NCBI RefSeq assembly: GCF_019800665.1
Contig: NZ_JAHVKO010000002.1
Span: 124,001-188,000, forward strand
Direction: 5' to 3'
DNA from: Microbulbifer agarilyticus
GTDB taxonomy: Bacteria > Pseudomonadota > Gammaproteobacteria > Pseudomonadales > Cellvibrionaceae
DNA length: 64,000 bases
Part shown: positions 37,164 through 47,186 of the stretch, one piece after another
Numbering within the stretch: the first letter of the stretch is position 1
Layout: every line of letters begins with the position of its first letter
The notes under the pieces: model-generated
Told to the model about the DNA's origin: nothing
The model's input: the letters and a program-made list of their open reading frames with translations, nothing else
Databases searched by the model: none
Made by a program: the position numbers and the translations under genes

Positions 37164-37655
37164 TCAACGAGAGGCAGCCCCTCCCGGTGTCTCCTGCGGG
37201 CAGTCACCCAGCTGGTACTGGCCTGGCTTGGCCGGGTCAAATCCGAGCTCAAGGGCAGCATCGAGAAACCCTGCGGGAATTTTGTGGATCAGCACATCAC
37301 CGGTGGCGCCACCACAGACACTCGGGTACATGCGATCGGTGCGGGTAGCGCAGCGACTCTCCTGAACCTTGATGCCGTTTTCCACCAATTGCGCGGAGCT
37401 TGCCTGCAGACTGCGGCCGCCGCCTTCGCACTGGCGATTACCACGCGCTTGCATCACCCACATATTGGCATCGGTCGAGGTTTGCGCGCCGGCGGCAGCT
37501 TGAGGCTCCGCTGTCGCAGGCGCCTGTTTCTCTTCCTTGGGTGGCGCCGCATCATTGGGCTTGTCATTCCCAGCTTTATCACGGGAAGTGTCACAACCCG
37601 CCACCGCCACGGCAATCGAGGCGACAACCACCAATCGAATCAGTGTTTGAAACAT
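37164..37655 (-). CDS. Small lipoprotein of unknown function
   Basis: 163 residues. The signal peptide ends in the lipobox VAGC; a linker rich in Ala/Pro/Glu/Lys (about 24-62) precedes a globular part of about 100 residues with five further cysteines (QCEGGG, SRCATR, SVCGG, GDCPQ; four clearly placed) that may form disulfides. The sequence NMWVMQARGNRQCEG looks like the start of a small folded domain. I recognise no family. It lies 97 bases upstream of cueR on the same strand; no copper motif is visible that would link the two. Confidence 0.65.
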   Translation of the reverse strand: MFQTLIRLVVVASIAVAVAGCDTSRDKAGNDKPNDAAPPKEEKQAPATAEPQAAAGAQTSTDANMWVMQARGNRQCEGGGRSLQASSAQLVENGIKVQESRCATRTDRMYPSVCGGATGDVLIHKIPAGFLDAALELGFDPAKPGQYQLGDCPQETPGGAASR

Positions 37656-37731
37656 GTTTGCTCTCCTTTGCTCTACCCACTCACGCCATATCTAATGCGG
37701 TTGAGTTGGGGGTTTCCTTACTGGCTTACGT

Positions 37732-38358
37732 TCAGCTTAGCGCGAGCCACACCCCCACGCCCATCATCAGGGTGCCCGCGATACGATTCATCAACTTGAC
37801 GCTTTCGGCGCGCTGCAGCAGGCGACTCAAACTGTAACCGCCGCTGGCGTAGATCAACATGCACGCGAACTCCATCAGCAGGATCAAACTGAGCAATACC
37901 ACCATCTGCGGCAGCACAGGCTGGCTCTGGCTGATAAACGGCGGGAGCAGCGCGACAAAGAATGCCCACCCTTTGGGATTGGCAACCGCGGTGACAAACC
38001 CCTGCGAAACCAGTGACTGCGCCGGAATGGACATCGACATCTGGCCAGACGATTCCGCCAGCGCCATTTGCCCTTGCGAGCGCCACATCTGCACACCGAG
38101 ATAGGCGAGGTACGCGGCGCCACAGTACTTAAATAACTGGAATGCCTGCGGGTATTGCAACATAAATGCGGCAATCCCCACGACGGTGGCAACAGCCACC
38201 AGAGCAACCCCGGCCAACTCTCCCAGCATCATCCACAGAGTACGCCTGACACCCAGCGCCATACCCATAGTGAGAGCCAGCGTCATGCACATGCCCGGCG
38301 TAAGCGAGACAAAGAAAAACGTGGGGATGAATACCGCTAACACGGACAAATCAATCAC
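37732..38358 (-). CDS. LysE family amino-acid exporter
   Basis: 208-residue inner-membrane protein with six predicted helices. The family start is FIPTFFFVSLTPGMCMTLALTMGMALG, and a central AVANPKGWAFFVALLPPFI stretch (quoted in part) corresponds to the conserved NPK. The LysE/RhtB family exports amino acids or homoserine lactones; the substrate cannot be read from sequence. It is a single gene flanked by a lipoprotein gene and an EamA transporter. Confidence 0.88.
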   Translation of the reverse strand: MIDLSVLAVFIPTFFFVSLTPGMCMTLALTMGMALGVRRTLWMMLGELAGVALVAVATVVGIAAFMLQYPQAFQLFKYCGAAYLAYLGVQMWRSQGQMALAESSGQMSMSIPAQSLVSQGFVTAVANPKGWAFFVALLPPFISQSQPVLPQMVVLLSLILLMEFACMLIYASGGYSLSRLLQRAESVKLMNRIAGTLMMGVGVWLALS

Positions 38359-38443
38359 TCAGCAAAACCTCCAATGCCGACCTCAAATACCGAATAGCCG
38401 CTCCAAAACGCTCACCAAACTTCAATGGAGCGTTATTGGAGTT

Positions 38444-39355
38444 TTAATGGTGCGTTCCGTTGTGATTGCCATAGTGACTGACAAACATACCCGCCAGCAT
38501 CAGGCCACAACCCACCAGCTCTTTCGCACTGAGCATTTCATTCAAAAACAGCCAGCCCGCGGCCACCGCGAACACCGACTCCAGGCTCATAATGACGGTG
38601 GCGTGGGATGGTGCCGCATTGCGCTGTCCCAACAACTGGAAAGTAAACGCAATCGCGGTGGAGAAGATCATCATGTACGCGATCGGCCAGGCAGCATCCC
38701 AGGCAGCCTGCAAGGTAGGCTGCTCGATCAGCAGTGATGCGATTGCCGACAGCACACCACACACTAAAAACTGAATCGCTGCCAGTCGCAGCGCATCGTA
38801 GCGATGCACCAGATAGTCCGCAGACAGGACCTGAATCGCAAATACGAAGGCGCTGGCAAATACCATCAGGTCGCCAATCAGCTGGGTTTCCTCACTGAAA
38901 TCCGCCAGCCAGTAGAGACCGATTAGCGCCAGGGCGACACCACCCCAGGTCCAGCGATTGGTCTTGTGTCCAAGGGACAGCCCGATTATCGGCACCAGCA
39001 GCAGATAAAAACCGGAGATGAAACCCGCACGACCTGCAGTTGTATAAATCAGGCTCGCCTGCTGCAAAGCCGCACCAAGAAAAAGCCAGAAACCCAGCAC
39101 GGCACCGCCCGGCAAGCAATTACGCCACGAGCGGGCTATCGATGGAGCCCCCTCCTCCACAGGTTTCGAATTCCTGCGTCCCCCCAACCAGTAGACGATG
39201 GGAATCAGCAACAAACCACCCAAAAGAAAACGCCATGCGTTGAATGCCAACGGCTCGATATGCGCCATGGCAATTTTCTGGGGAACAAAGGCAACGCCCC
39301 AGAAGAGCGCCGCCAACAGCAGCAATAACTCCGCTCTCGCCTGATTTTGTTTCAT
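38444..39355 (-). CDS. EamA/DMT family transporter
   Basis: 303 residues with ten predicted helices arranged as two EamA repeats (LLLLLAALFWGVAFVPQKIAM and AVAAGWLFLNEMLSAKELVGCGLMLAGM as landmarks in part). The drug/metabolite transporter superfamily; substrate unknown. The ATG at 39355 starts MKQNQARAELL; an earlier start would add 13 unrelated residues. Its start faces away from recJ's end by 39 bases on the same strand, so it could be transcribed after recJ. Confidence 0.87.
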   Translation of the reverse strand: MKQNQARAELLLLLAALFWGVAFVPQKIAMAHIEPLAFNAWRFLLGGLLLIPIVYWLGGRRNSKPVEEGAPSIARSWRNCLPGGAVLGFWLFLGAALQQASLIYTTAGRAGFISGFYLLLVPIIGLSLGHKTNRWTWGGVALALIGLYWLADFSEETQLIGDLMVFASAFVFAIQVLSADYLVHRYDALRLAAIQFLVCGVLSAIASLLIEQPTLQAAWDAAWPIAYMMIFSTAIAFTFQLLGQRNAAPSHATVIMSLESVFAVAAGWLFLNEMLSAKELVGCGLMLAGMFVSHYGNHNGTHH

Positions 39356-39394
39356 ACAACTTCCAAAATAAAAAACGCGTCTACCAGTAAACAA

Positions 39395-41125
39395 TCAAAC
39401 CGGCTGGATATGGCTGACCATCAGCTGCAAGGACTGACGGCCGCGAAATTCGTTGATATCGAGTTTGAACGCCAAATGGACACGTTCAGCCTGGGAGGGC
39501 CACATATCGGTATCCACGTTAAAGGCGATGGCATCCAGGGCTTTCTGTGGCGCATCTACCGGTGCGACCACCATCTTGAGGTGGCGCTCTCCCACAATGC
39601 GCTGCTGCAACAGCAAAAATTCACCATCAAATTCCGGTTCCGGAAAGCCCTGCCCCCAGGGTGCGCAGCTGCGCAGGAGCCCCGCGGTTTCCATGGTGAA
39701 TTCAGCCTCGTGAAGTGCACCGTCGGTTTCAATCACCGCCTGCAGCTGCGACTCCAGGATACGGTTGCGCACTGCGGCTTCGAACGCCTCCTTGAATGCC
39801 GGAAGGTTTTCCAGCGGAAGGCTGAGGCCCGCGGCCATGGCGTGGCCACCAAACTTGCTGATCAGATCCGGGTGCGCTGCGGCCACATCGCTCAGGGCAT
39901 CGCGGATATGCAGCCCGGGTATGGAGCGTGCAGATCCCTTCACCAGATCGTTGTCACCATCTGCAAAGGCAATCACCGGGCGGTGAAACTTTTCCTTGAT
40001 GCGGCTGGCGAGAATACCGACCACACCCTGGTGCCAGGCGCTGTCGTAAAGGCACAAACTCCACGGCAGCCCATCCTCCGCCAACTGCAGCTGGTCGAGG
40101 GCCGCCATGGCTTCCCGCTGCATACCCGCCTCAATCGCTTTGCGATCGCGGTTCAGGCCGTCCAGCTCCACCGCCAGCTCCCGGGCTTCCTCCGGGTCCT
40201 GGGTGAGCAGGCAGCGAATGCCGGTACCGATGTCGTCCAAACGTCCGGCCGCGTTAATGCGCGGCCCCAGGATAAAACCGATATCGCCGGTGGAGAGTCG
40301 CTGAATATTGCGCCCAGCGACGTCCATCAATGCCTGGATACCGGGGCGACAACGGCCCGCGCGAATGCGCGCAATCCCCTGATGCACGAGAATACGGTTG
40401 TTGTGATCCAGCGGCACCAAATCCGCCACCGTACCCAGGGCAACCAGGTCCAGATACTCCGCCATATTTGGCGCAGCAATGCCGGTTTCCTCAAACCAGC
40501 CAGCGGCTTGCAGGGCGCTCTTTACCCGACTTAGCAGGTAGAAAATGACCCCGACACCGGCCAAGTTTTTACTCGGGAAATCGCAATCGGGCTGGTTGGG
40601 ATTGACGATGGCGTCCGCCCTTGGCAGTTCCTGCCCGGGCAGATGGTGGTCGGTGACGATCACCTTGAGCCCCGCTGCGCGCGCGGCTTCGACACCATCA
40701 ATACTACTGATACCGTTGTCCACGGTAATCAGAAGATCCGGGTTGTACTCCCGGGCCACTTCGACAATTTCCGGGGTCAGGCCGTAGCCGAACTCAAACC
40801 GGTTGGGCACCAGGAAATCCACCGGGCCCGCGCCGAGCGCGCCCAGCGCCAGCACCGCGAGCGTACTACTGGTGGCACCGTCCGCGTCAAAGTCACCAAT
40901 GATCAGAATCTTCTGCTGGTTCCGTATGACCTCGGATAGCAACGCTACCGCGGCTTCCATACCTCGCATATTCGCCGGACTGTGCAGGCGGGCAAGCTGA
41001 TGCTCCAGTGCATCTTCACTGTGGACACCGCGGCCCAACAGCACGCGCTGGAGAATTTCGGGGGTAGAAGACGTAAAACGGCCAGAGGAGAAATCCACTG
41101 GCCGTCGTCGAATAATCGCGCTCAT
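39395..41125 (-). CDS. recJ: Single-stranded-DNA exonuclease RecJ
   Basis: 5'-3' ssDNA exonuclease of RecF-pathway recombination and mismatch/base-excision repair. The DHH-family motifs are IGDFDADGATSST, TVDNGIS and VTDHHLPG; the DHHA1 end has KFGGHAMAAGLSL. 576 residues is typical. It follows thrC on the same strand by 89 bases, as in Pseudomonas-like genomes. Confidence 0.97.
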   Translation of the reverse strand: MSAIIRRRPVDFSSGRFTSSTPEILQRVLLGRGVHSEDALEHQLARLHSPANMRGMEAAVALLSEVIRNQQKILIIGDFDADGATSSTLAVLALGALGAGPVDFLVPNRFEFGYGLTPEIVEVAREYNPDLLITVDNGISSIDGVEAARAAGLKVIVTDHHLPGQELPRADAIVNPNQPDCDFPSKNLAGVGVIFYLLSRVKSALQAAGWFEETGIAAPNMAEYLDLVALGTVADLVPLDHNNRILVHQGIARIRAGRCRPGIQALMDVAGRNIQRLSTGDIGFILGPRINAAGRLDDIGTGIRCLLTQDPEEARELAVELDGLNRDRKAIEAGMQREAMAALDQLQLAEDGLPWSLCLYDSAWHQGVVGILASRIKEKFHRPVIAFADGDNDLVKGSARSIPGLHIRDALSDVAAAHPDLISKFGGHAMAAGLSLPLENLPAFKEAFEAAVRNRILESQLQAVIETDGALHEAEFTMETAGLLRSCAPWGQGFPEPEFDGEFLLLQQRIVGERHLKMVVAPVDAPQKALDAIAFNVDTDMWPSQAERVHLAFKLDINEFRGRQSLQLMVSHIQPV

Positions 41126-41214
41126 CGCATCCGGTCGCTCAGGTTCCTGGGGGGCCGGATTTACACCGGCAAGCCGCCCATTCTACCCGGACGCGGGCAC
41201 CGCTCAAGCGGCGG

Positions 41215-42606
41215 TTAACCGAGTGCGTGAGAGATGAAATCGTGTACCGCAGAAAGTTCGTTTGGTAGGATTTGTAACCGCTCTTCCCGCTCCATCAAAT
41301 CCGCCATATGGTGCGGCAAAGGCACCTTGGTACCCGGCAGCGCCTTGTCGACCGCCTCGCTGAACTTGGCCGGGTGCGCAGTGGCCAGGCAAACCATGGG
41401 TTCGGCCTGCGATTTGCGCGCCTTGCGCGCCGCTTCCACGCCAATGGCGGTATGCGGATCGAGCAGGTACTCGGTGGATTCAAACACCTGGCGAATCACC
41501 TCGACCGTACGCTCGTCACCCACGCGCTCGGAGGAAAACAGGGTACGCGCCTTCTCCAGAACACTTTCATCCAGCTTGAGCGGTGCACTGCGATCTGCCA
41601 GCAAACGGGCTACCGCCGCACCATCGCGGCCATGCAGGTCAAACAACAGGCGCTCGAAGTTGCTGGAAACCATAATGTCCATGCTCGGGGACAGGCTGTG
41701 CACCAGCGGCTGCGGCGAGTGATCGTTGGCACTGATGCAGCGGTGCAGGATGTCGTTGGCGTTGGTGGCGATCACCAGCTGGTTGATCGGCAGCCCCATG
41801 CCCCGTGCCAGGTAACCGGCAAAAATATCGCCAAAGTTACCGGTGGGCACAGAGAAGTTGACCGCACGGTGCGGCCCACCAAGGCTCAGCGCCGCGTGGA
41901 AGTAGTAGACGATCTGGGCCATGATCCGCGCCCAGTTAATCGAATTCACGGCTACCAGACGGCGACCGTCCGGCAGGAACGACTGGTCCGCGAAGCTCGC
42001 CTTCACCATGTTCTGGCAATCGTCAAAATTACCCTCCAGGGCAATATTGAACACATTGTCCGACAGCACCGAGGTCATCTGCTTGCGCTGTACCTCAGAC
42101 ACACGGTTGTGCGGGTGCATGATGAAAATATCGATGTTTTCGCAGTGACGGCAGCCCTCAATGGCCGCAGAACCGGTATCACCGGAAGTCGCGCCGAGCA
42201 CCACAACCTTTTCACCGCGTTTCTTCAACAGCAAATCAAACAGCTGGCCGAGGAACTGCAGAGCAAAATCCTTGAACGCCAGAGTCGGCCCCTGAAACAA
42301 CTCCATCACCCATTCGTTGTGGCCGGTCTGCACCAGCGGCGCAATGGCGGAATGACGGAAGCTGCTGTAGGCGCGCTCGATCACGCCACGCATTTCCTCT
42401 TCACTCAGATCCTCGGACACAAACGGCCACATAATGCGGAAGGCCAGCTCCTCATAGCTGAGGCCGGCCATTTCCGCGATTTCATCGCGGGTGAAGGTGG
42501 GCAATTTTTCCGGCACATACAGACCGCCGTCACTGGCAAGTCCGGTCAGAACGGTGTCGGCAAAACTCAAGGACGGCGCGTGGCCGCGGGTACTGATAAA
42601 TTTCAC
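41215..42606 (-). CDS. thrC: Threonine synthase
   Basis: PLP enzyme converting O-phosphohomoserine to threonine, 463 residues. The PLP-binding lysine is in GPTLAFKDFALQ; the SGDTGSAAIEG and SVPTGNFGDIFAGY segments contact PLP and phosphate. It begins MKFISTRGHAPSLSFADTVLTGLASDGGLY (landmark in part), the class of the longer, E. coli-like enzyme. It is downstream of hom, separated by 89 bases containing a GC-rich stem, so the two form one threonine operon. Confidence 0.96.
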   Translation of the reverse strand: MKFISTRGHAPSLSFADTVLTGLASDGGLYVPEKLPTFTRDEIAEMAGLSYEELAFRIMWPFVSEDLSEEEMRGVIERAYSSFRHSAIAPLVQTGHNEWVMELFQGPTLAFKDFALQFLGQLFDLLLKKRGEKVVVLGATSGDTGSAAIEGCRHCENIDIFIMHPHNRVSEVQRKQMTSVLSDNVFNIALEGNFDDCQNMVKASFADQSFLPDGRRLVAVNSINWARIMAQIVYYFHAALSLGGPHRAVNFSVPTGNFGDIFAGYLARGMGLPINQLVIATNANDILHRCISANDHSPQPLVHSLSPSMDIMVSSNFERLLFDLHGRDGAAVARLLADRSAPLKLDESVLEKARTLFSSERVGDERTVEVIRQVFESTEYLLDPHTAIGVEAARKARKSQAEPMVCLATAHPAKFSEAVDKALPGTKVPLPHHMADLMEREERLQILPNELSAVHDFISHALG

Positions 42607-42643
42607 GGTAATTCGATTTGGCGCAATAGCTTAATGAATAGAG

Positions 42644-42674
42644 CGCCGGCGAACGGGAAATCCCCTCGCCGGCG
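42644..42674 (-). other. Intercistronic stem between hom and thrC
   Basis: A perfect 9-bp GC-rich stem (cgccggcga / tcgccggcg, 13-base loop) lies between the hom stop and the thrC start. No U tract follows, so mRNA stabilisation or partial attenuation is more likely than full termination. Confidence 0.4.
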
Positions 42675-42695
42675 TTTGAGTTGTCGCGGCAGGTA

Positions 42696-44087
42696 TTAGC
42701 CCAGCGGTTCTACGCGAATCCGCACCACAGGCCCCTGAATCGTATCCAGCGCCTCAATCTGGCTAACCGCTTCCTGCAGCTGGGCCTCGCGTGCGCGACT
42801 GGTCAGTAACACCACCGGCACCAGCTCTTCGCCCTCCGCAGGCTCGTGCTGGATCAGCGCTTCAATACTGATGCCCTGCTCGCTACAGATGGTTGCCACC
42901 TTGGACATCACACCCGGCTTATCGAATGCGGATATGCGCATGTAGTAACTGGTTTCCGCATCGTCCATCGACAGGACTTCATCCAGGTCGCCCTGGCTTT
43001 CCTGGGTCACGCCGGCGAGCGGTACACGCTGGTCGGGGCGCACATTCAGGGTACGCGCGACATCCACGATATCGGCAATCACTGCGGAGGCCGTCGCCTC
43101 GGCACCGGCACCGGCGCCGTAATACAACGTCGGACCAACAGCGTCGCCGTTGACCAGCACCGCATTCATTACCCCGTTTACATTAGCAATCAGGCGGCGC
43201 TCGGGAATGAGGGTTGGATGCACACGCAGCTCCACACCTTCACCGGTGCGACGGGCAATACCGAGATGCTTGATGCGGTAACCCAGCTCGTCTGCGTACT
43301 GAATATCTTCTTTGGCGACGCCACTGATTCCCTCGGTGAACACCTTGTCGAACGCCAACGGCATGCCAAAGGCGAGAGACGCCATGATCACCAGCTTGTG
43401 CGCCGCGTCGATGCCTTCCACATCGAAGGTGGGGTCGGCCTCGGCATAACCCAGCGCCTGCGCCTGGGACAAAGCCTCTTCAAAGCTGCGACCTTTCTCG
43501 CGCATCTCAGTCAGGATGTAGTTACCGGTGCCATTGATAATGCCCGCCAACCACTCGATACGGTTGCCGGCCAAACCTTCCCGCAGGGATTTGATAATGG
43601 GGATACCGCCTGCCACTGCGGCTTCGTAGGCGATGGTCACGCCCTTGGCGGCGGCCGCAGCAAATAACTCATTGCCGTGCTCGGCAATCAGCGCCTTGTT
43701 TGCGGTCACCACGTGCTTGCCGTTGGCAATCGCGGTCAATACCAGCTCGCGAGCCACGGTAGTACCACCGATCAGCTCCACCAGGACATCCACGTCCGGA
43801 TTGTTGGCGACATCAAAAATTTCGCGGGAGACATTGATATTGCTGGTATCGCAATCCGGGTTGTCCCGGCGTGCACCAACCTGCACGATCTCGACCGAAC
43901 GGCCACAACGTGCAGCAATTTCCGCGCTGTTGCGCGTCATAACATTGACTGTCCCGCCACCTACGGTGCCGAGACCGCAGATACCAATTTTCACTGCGGC
44001 AGGCGCAGGGGCATCTGAGGCGGATTCACGACCCGCAAATGTAGAGTTTTCTGAGACCTTGGTGGCTTCGTCGGCGAATGCGCTCAC
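42696..44087 (-). CDS. hom: Homoserine dehydrogenase
   Basis: Reduces aspartate semialdehyde to homoserine for threonine and methionine. The NAD(P) motif is GICGLGTVGGG, at about residue 34, after an N-terminal extension of about 30 residues rich in Ala/Ser that most homologues lack. The catalytic region has ANKALIAEHG and NGTGNYIL, and an ACT domain lies at the C-terminus (ISAFDKPGVMSKVATICSEQGI in part), suggesting threonine feedback. 463 residues. It is a monofunctional enzyme upstream of thrC; dsbC lies further upstream as in Pseudomonas. Confidence 0.95.
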   Translation of the reverse strand: MSAFADEATKVSENSTFAGRESASDAPAPAAVKIGICGLGTVGGGTVNVMTRNSAEIAARCGRSVEIVQVGARRDNPDCDTSNINVSREIFDVANNPDVDVLVELIGGTTVARELVLTAIANGKHVVTANKALIAEHGNELFAAAAAKGVTIAYEAAVAGGIPIIKSLREGLAGNRIEWLAGIINGTGNYILTEMREKGRSFEEALSQAQALGYAEADPTFDVEGIDAAHKLVIMASLAFGMPLAFDKVFTEGISGVAKEDIQYADELGYRIKHLGIARRTGEGVELRVHPTLIPERRLIANVNGVMNAVLVNGDAVGPTLYYGAGAGAEATASAVIADIVDVARTLNVRPDQRVPLAGVTQESQGDLDEVLSMDDAETSYYMRISAFDKPGVMSKVATICSEQGISIEALIQHEPAEGEELVPVVLLTSRAREAQLQEAVSQIEALDTIQGPVVRIRVEPLG

Positions 44088-44293
44088 AACTTCCCTCCGC
44101 GCATGACTACTACTAACTACTAACTAGCTGGTACACAGCGCAATAACTGGCGTAAAAATCGAAAAAAGGCCGACAACCTTACTGAGATATGGGGGAAAAT
44201 GTCAATTAAATTGCGCCAGGCGATCACTAAAGCAGCAAGCCGCTTAGACATTAGCCCACCACACCTCGACAGACAGAAAAGCCAGAAACTAAA

Positions 44294-44317
44294 AAGGGCC
44301 AGCAAAAGCCGGCCCTT
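44294..44317 (-). terminator. Intrinsic terminator after dsbC
   Basis: Minus-strand AAGGGCC-GGCTTTTGCT-GGCCCTT followed by TTT; the stem lies 57 bases past the dsbC stop, isolating it from hom. Confidence 0.75.
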
Positions 44318-44373
44318 CTCGCGCTCTGAGGCAAATACCCCAAAGACTTCCATCGGAAAGCGATCCTCGCGAA

Positions 44374-45129
44374 TCAGATACCCAACGCTTTGGCCAGGGT
44401 TTCCGGGGGCACATAACCCGGTACCACGGTGCCGTCTTCCATCACGATGGTCGGGGTTCCGCGCACATCGATGGCTTCGTTGCCCAGCTTGTATTGAGCG
44501 GCCACCGGGTTGTCATTACACACCTTGAGCGGCACGTTCTTGCGGTTTTTCAGATCGGTAAGTGTCTTGTTGGGGTCATCCGCACACCAGGCCGTGGCCA
44601 CTTTGCGATAGCCTACGGAGTTGAGCCCCGCGCGCGGGAACGCCAGGTAGCGCACCTCGATACCGCGGCGATTCAGCTCGGGCACGTCGTCGTGCAGCTT
44701 GCGGCAGTAACCACAATCTACGTCCGTAAACACATACACGTGGGCCTTGGTCTTACCTTTGGGCGAAAACACGATCATTTCGCTCAGGTCCTGCTCGCCC
44801 ATCACCTTGGCGCGATTCTTACCGCGACGCTGCTCGGACAGGTTAACCACACGCTGAGGAGTCACCTCAAAAAGGTCGCCGGCAATAAAGTGACCGCCAT
44901 CCTTGGATACAAACAAGACATTGCCACCGTTGACCTCAACCTCGTAGAGCCCCGGCATTGCACTCTCGCGCACCTCGCCAAAATTGGCTCCCGGATTACC
45001 CGCCGTCAACTTGGCTTTAATCTGCTTCGCCACGGTGTCATCAACAGCAGTGGCAGACTGCGCCAGCAACAGTGCGGCGGTGGCAGCCAATGCGGCGAGA
45101 GGCTTCAGTGGCTTGGCTAGAAAATTCAT
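44374..45129 (-). CDS. dsbC: Thiol:disulfide isomerase DsbC
   Basis: Periplasmic disulfide isomerase/chaperone of 251 residues. A signal peptide (about 1-29) precedes the dimerisation domain; the thioredoxin active site is C139-G-Y-C142 in DVDCGYCRKLHDD, with a second structural Cys pair further on (AWCADD, KVCNDN) and the cis-Pro loop in GTPTIV. It is kept reduced by DsbD. It is upstream of hom and thrC, as in Pseudomonas, but ends in its own terminator. Confidence 0.95.
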   Translation of the reverse strand: MNFLAKPLKPLAALAATAALLLAQSATAVDDTVAKQIKAKLTAGNPGANFGEVRESAMPGLYEVEVNGGNVLFVSKDGGHFIAGDLFEVTPQRVVNLSEQRRGKNRAKVMGEQDLSEMIVFSPKGKTKAHVYVFTDVDCGYCRKLHDDVPELNRRGIEVRYLAFPRAGLNSVGYRKVATAWCADDPNKTLTDLKNRKNVPLKVCNDNPVAAQYKLGNEAIDVRGTPTIVMEDGTVVPGYVPPETLAKALGI

Positions 45130-45343
45130 GATGGAGCTACTCCGGTGTTATTCGTCACGGTTAACCCGCGCCAGATCTTTACTCTGACCATCCCGACGGG
45201 GGCAGGTTCCAGCCCAGTATGGCATCCAACCGATCAAACGTTATCGCTTTTATGGGCGTTTGACGCGTTTTACTACACAATCACCGCAAACGCCAATCCC
45301 AACTAGAGACCCCTACAGGAAAGGTAAAACAGCGGGCATAAAA

Positions 45344-45366
45344 AAACCGGAGCCAGGCTCCGGTTT
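45344..45366 (-). terminator. Intrinsic terminator after rplS
   Basis: A strong 11-bp stem with a one-base centre (aaaccggagcc a ggctccggttt), followed on the minus strand by seven Ts, 19 bases past the rplS stop. It ends the rpsP-rimM-trmD-rplS operon. Confidence 0.9.
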
Positions 45367-45384
45367 CTTTCGAACAAGAAAAAC

Positions 45385-45738
45385 TTACTTGGCCAGTTTT
45401 TCTTTGATTCGAGCAGCTTTACCAGTCAGGCTGCGCAGGTAGTACAGCTTAGCCTGACGAACGTCACCGCGACGCTTCACAGAAATGCTGTCAACCAGCG
45501 GGCTGTGGGTCTGGAAGGTACGCTCAACGCCAACGCCGTGAGAAATTTTACGCACGGTGAAGGAAGAGTTCAGGCCGCGGTTACGCTTGCCGATCACAAC
45601 ACCTTCAAACGCCTGCAGACGCTCACGGTTACCTTCTTTTACTTTTACCTGAACAACGATGGTGTCGCCCGGTGCAAAAGCTGGCAGTTCGGATTTCAGC
45701 TGTTCTTGTTCCAGCTGCTGAATGATTTTGTTGGTCAT
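45385..45738 (-). CDS. rplS: 50S ribosomal protein L19
   Basis: 117-residue ribosomal protein near the 30S-50S interface. Near-invariant segments are [26 protein letters not shown] (in part), [27 protein letters not shown] (in part) and [19 protein letters not shown]. It is the last gene of the rpsP-rimM-trmD-rplS operon, 78 bases after trmD, and ends in a strong terminator. Confidence 0.98.
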   Translation of the reverse strand: MTNKIIQQLEQEQLKSELPAFAPGDTIVVQVKVKEGNRERLQAFEGVVIGKRNRGLNSSFTVRKISHGVGVERTFQTHSPLVDSISVKRRGDVRQAKLYYLRSLTGKAARIKEKLAK

Positions 45739-45816
45739 TTGGAGTTCTCCAAAAGGGTTTTGTGTAGCCTCTCGGCTAGATCGCCGAATTACTCTCGCCT
45801 CACGGCGAATCCGACA

Positions 45817-46584
45817 TTAATCCTGTTCATCCGGTGCAGATTCCTGGAGAAACTCCTCCAGCAATTGCGCCTGTTCCGGAGACAGCGCCAACGCTTCGAG
45901 CAAGTCTGGGCGGCGCTGCTGCGTCCGACCCAACGCCTGCTTAAGGCGCCAGCGGCGAATCTTTTCATGGTTACCGGAGAGCAATACTTCCGGTACCGAC
46001 CTGCCCGCAAATTCTTCCGGGCGGGTATAGTGCGGGCAATCCAACAGGCCCTGCGCGAAAGAGTCTTCCACCGCAGACAGGTTGTGCCCCAGCGCACCTG
46101 GAATCAGCCGCGTAACCGCATCCACCATTACCATGGCTGCCAGTTCGCCACCGCTCAGTACGTAATCACCGATCGACCACTCTTCATCGATCAGCGACTC
46201 GACGATGCGCTCATCAATCCCCTCGTAGCGACCGGCCAATAAAACCAGGTTGCCCGATTGGGAGAGCTGCTCCACGCCCTGCTGATCCAACTGCCGCCCC
46301 TGCGGGGACAGATAGATAGACCTGGCGGGCCCAGTCTCTTCAGCCCAACGACGCGCTTCGCCCAAAGCCTGGGACAAAGGCTCGGCCAGCATCACCATGC
46401 CCGGACCACCGCCGTAGGGGCGATCGTCCACAGTGCGATGCCGATCACTGGTGAAATCCCGCGGATTCCAGCAGCGAACTTCCAACAGACCGTCTTTTAC
46501 TGCCCGACCGGTAATACCATAGTCAGTCAGTGCTGCGAACATCTCCGGGAAAATGCTCACCAGCGCTACGCGCTTGGCCGCCAT
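45817..46584 (-). CDS. trmD: tRNA (guanine-N1)-methyltransferase
   Basis: Methylates G37 of tRNAs reading CNN codons, preventing frameshifts. A SPOUT-type knot enzyme of 255 residues: [32 protein letters not shown] and the knot residues in [13 protein letters not shown] and [13 protein letters not shown]. The start overlaps the last base(s) of rimM (46584), so translation is coupled. Confidence 0.97.
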   Translation of the reverse strand: MAAKRVALVSIFPEMFAALTDYGITGRAVKDGLLEVRCWNPRDFTSDRHRTVDDRPYGGGPGMVMLAEPLSQALGEARRWAEETGPARSIYLSPQGRQLDQQGVEQLSQSGNLVLLAGRYEGIDERIVESLIDEEWSIGDYVLSGGELAAMVMVDAVTRLIPGALGHNLSAVEDSFAQGLLDCPHYTRPEEFAGRSVPEVLLSGNHEKIRRWRLKQALGRTQQRRPDLLEALALSPEQAQLLEEFLQESAPDEQD

Positions 46585-47153
46585 CAGAACTCAGGGTCCC
46601 AGTTGACGGTAATCACGCCGGCCTCAAGGTCGACCTCGGTGATGAACTCGCCGGGAAGGTACGGAATCAGGCGCTCTCGCCCATCGTCACCCCCGCGCAC
46701 CACCATCACATCATTGGCGCCCGTTTCCATCAGCCGGGCAACTTCACCGAAGCGAGTTTCCTGGCCTTCAAACGTACTTACCACCTGCAGCCCCTGTAAC
46801 TGGTGCCAGTAGTATTCGCCGTCATCCAGTTGTGGCATTTCACCACCGACGACTGCGATATCTCTCTGACAAAACTGCGCGGCGATATCCCGATCATCCA
46901 CATCCTTGATGTGAATAATCAGCCCCTTGCCATGACGCTTTCCAGCATCAATCTCCAGAGGCTGCCACTGGGGAACCCCCTTAGCGGGATTAGCGGCAGG
47001 ATTCTGCAGCCACCAGCGCGAGTACTGCAGTATGTTTTCCATTGGCTCAGTATAGGAATGCACCTTTACCCAGCCACGGACTCCGTAAACCGAGGTGATG
47101 CGCCCTACTGTGACCAATTCTTCGCTATTTACCGAATGCTCAGCCACTGGCAC
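46584..47153 (-). CDS. rimM: 16S rRNA processing protein RimM
   Basis: 30S maturation factor of 189 residues that binds S19. The N-terminal domain shows [24 protein letters not shown] (in part), and the PRC-barrel has [12 protein letters not shown] and [18 protein letters not shown] text ([17 protein letters not shown]). 33 bases after rpsP, overlapping trmD by one base. Confidence 0.95.
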   Translation of the reverse strand: MPVAEHSVNSEELVTVGRITSVYGVRGWVKVHSYTEPMENILQYSRWWLQNPAANPAKGVPQWQPLEIDAGKRHGKGLIIHIKDVDDRDIAAQFCQRDIAVVGGEMPQLDDGEYYWHQLQGLQVVSTFEGQETRFGEVARLMETGANDVMVVRGGDDGRERLIPYLPGEFITEVDLEAGVITVNWDPEF

Positions 47154-47186
47154 ACCCCGGAATACAGATGATCAGGGATCAAAGAA

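Noticed and set aside
41308..42699. 463-codon + strand frame antisense to thrC
   Set aside because: Shadow of thrC, which has full catalytic motifs; no ribosome site and an odd His/Gln/Arg-rich composition.
44120..44353. 77-codon minus-strand frame between hom and dsbC
   Set aside because: It runs through the dsbC terminator hairpin and has no family match, ribosome site or protein-like composition.
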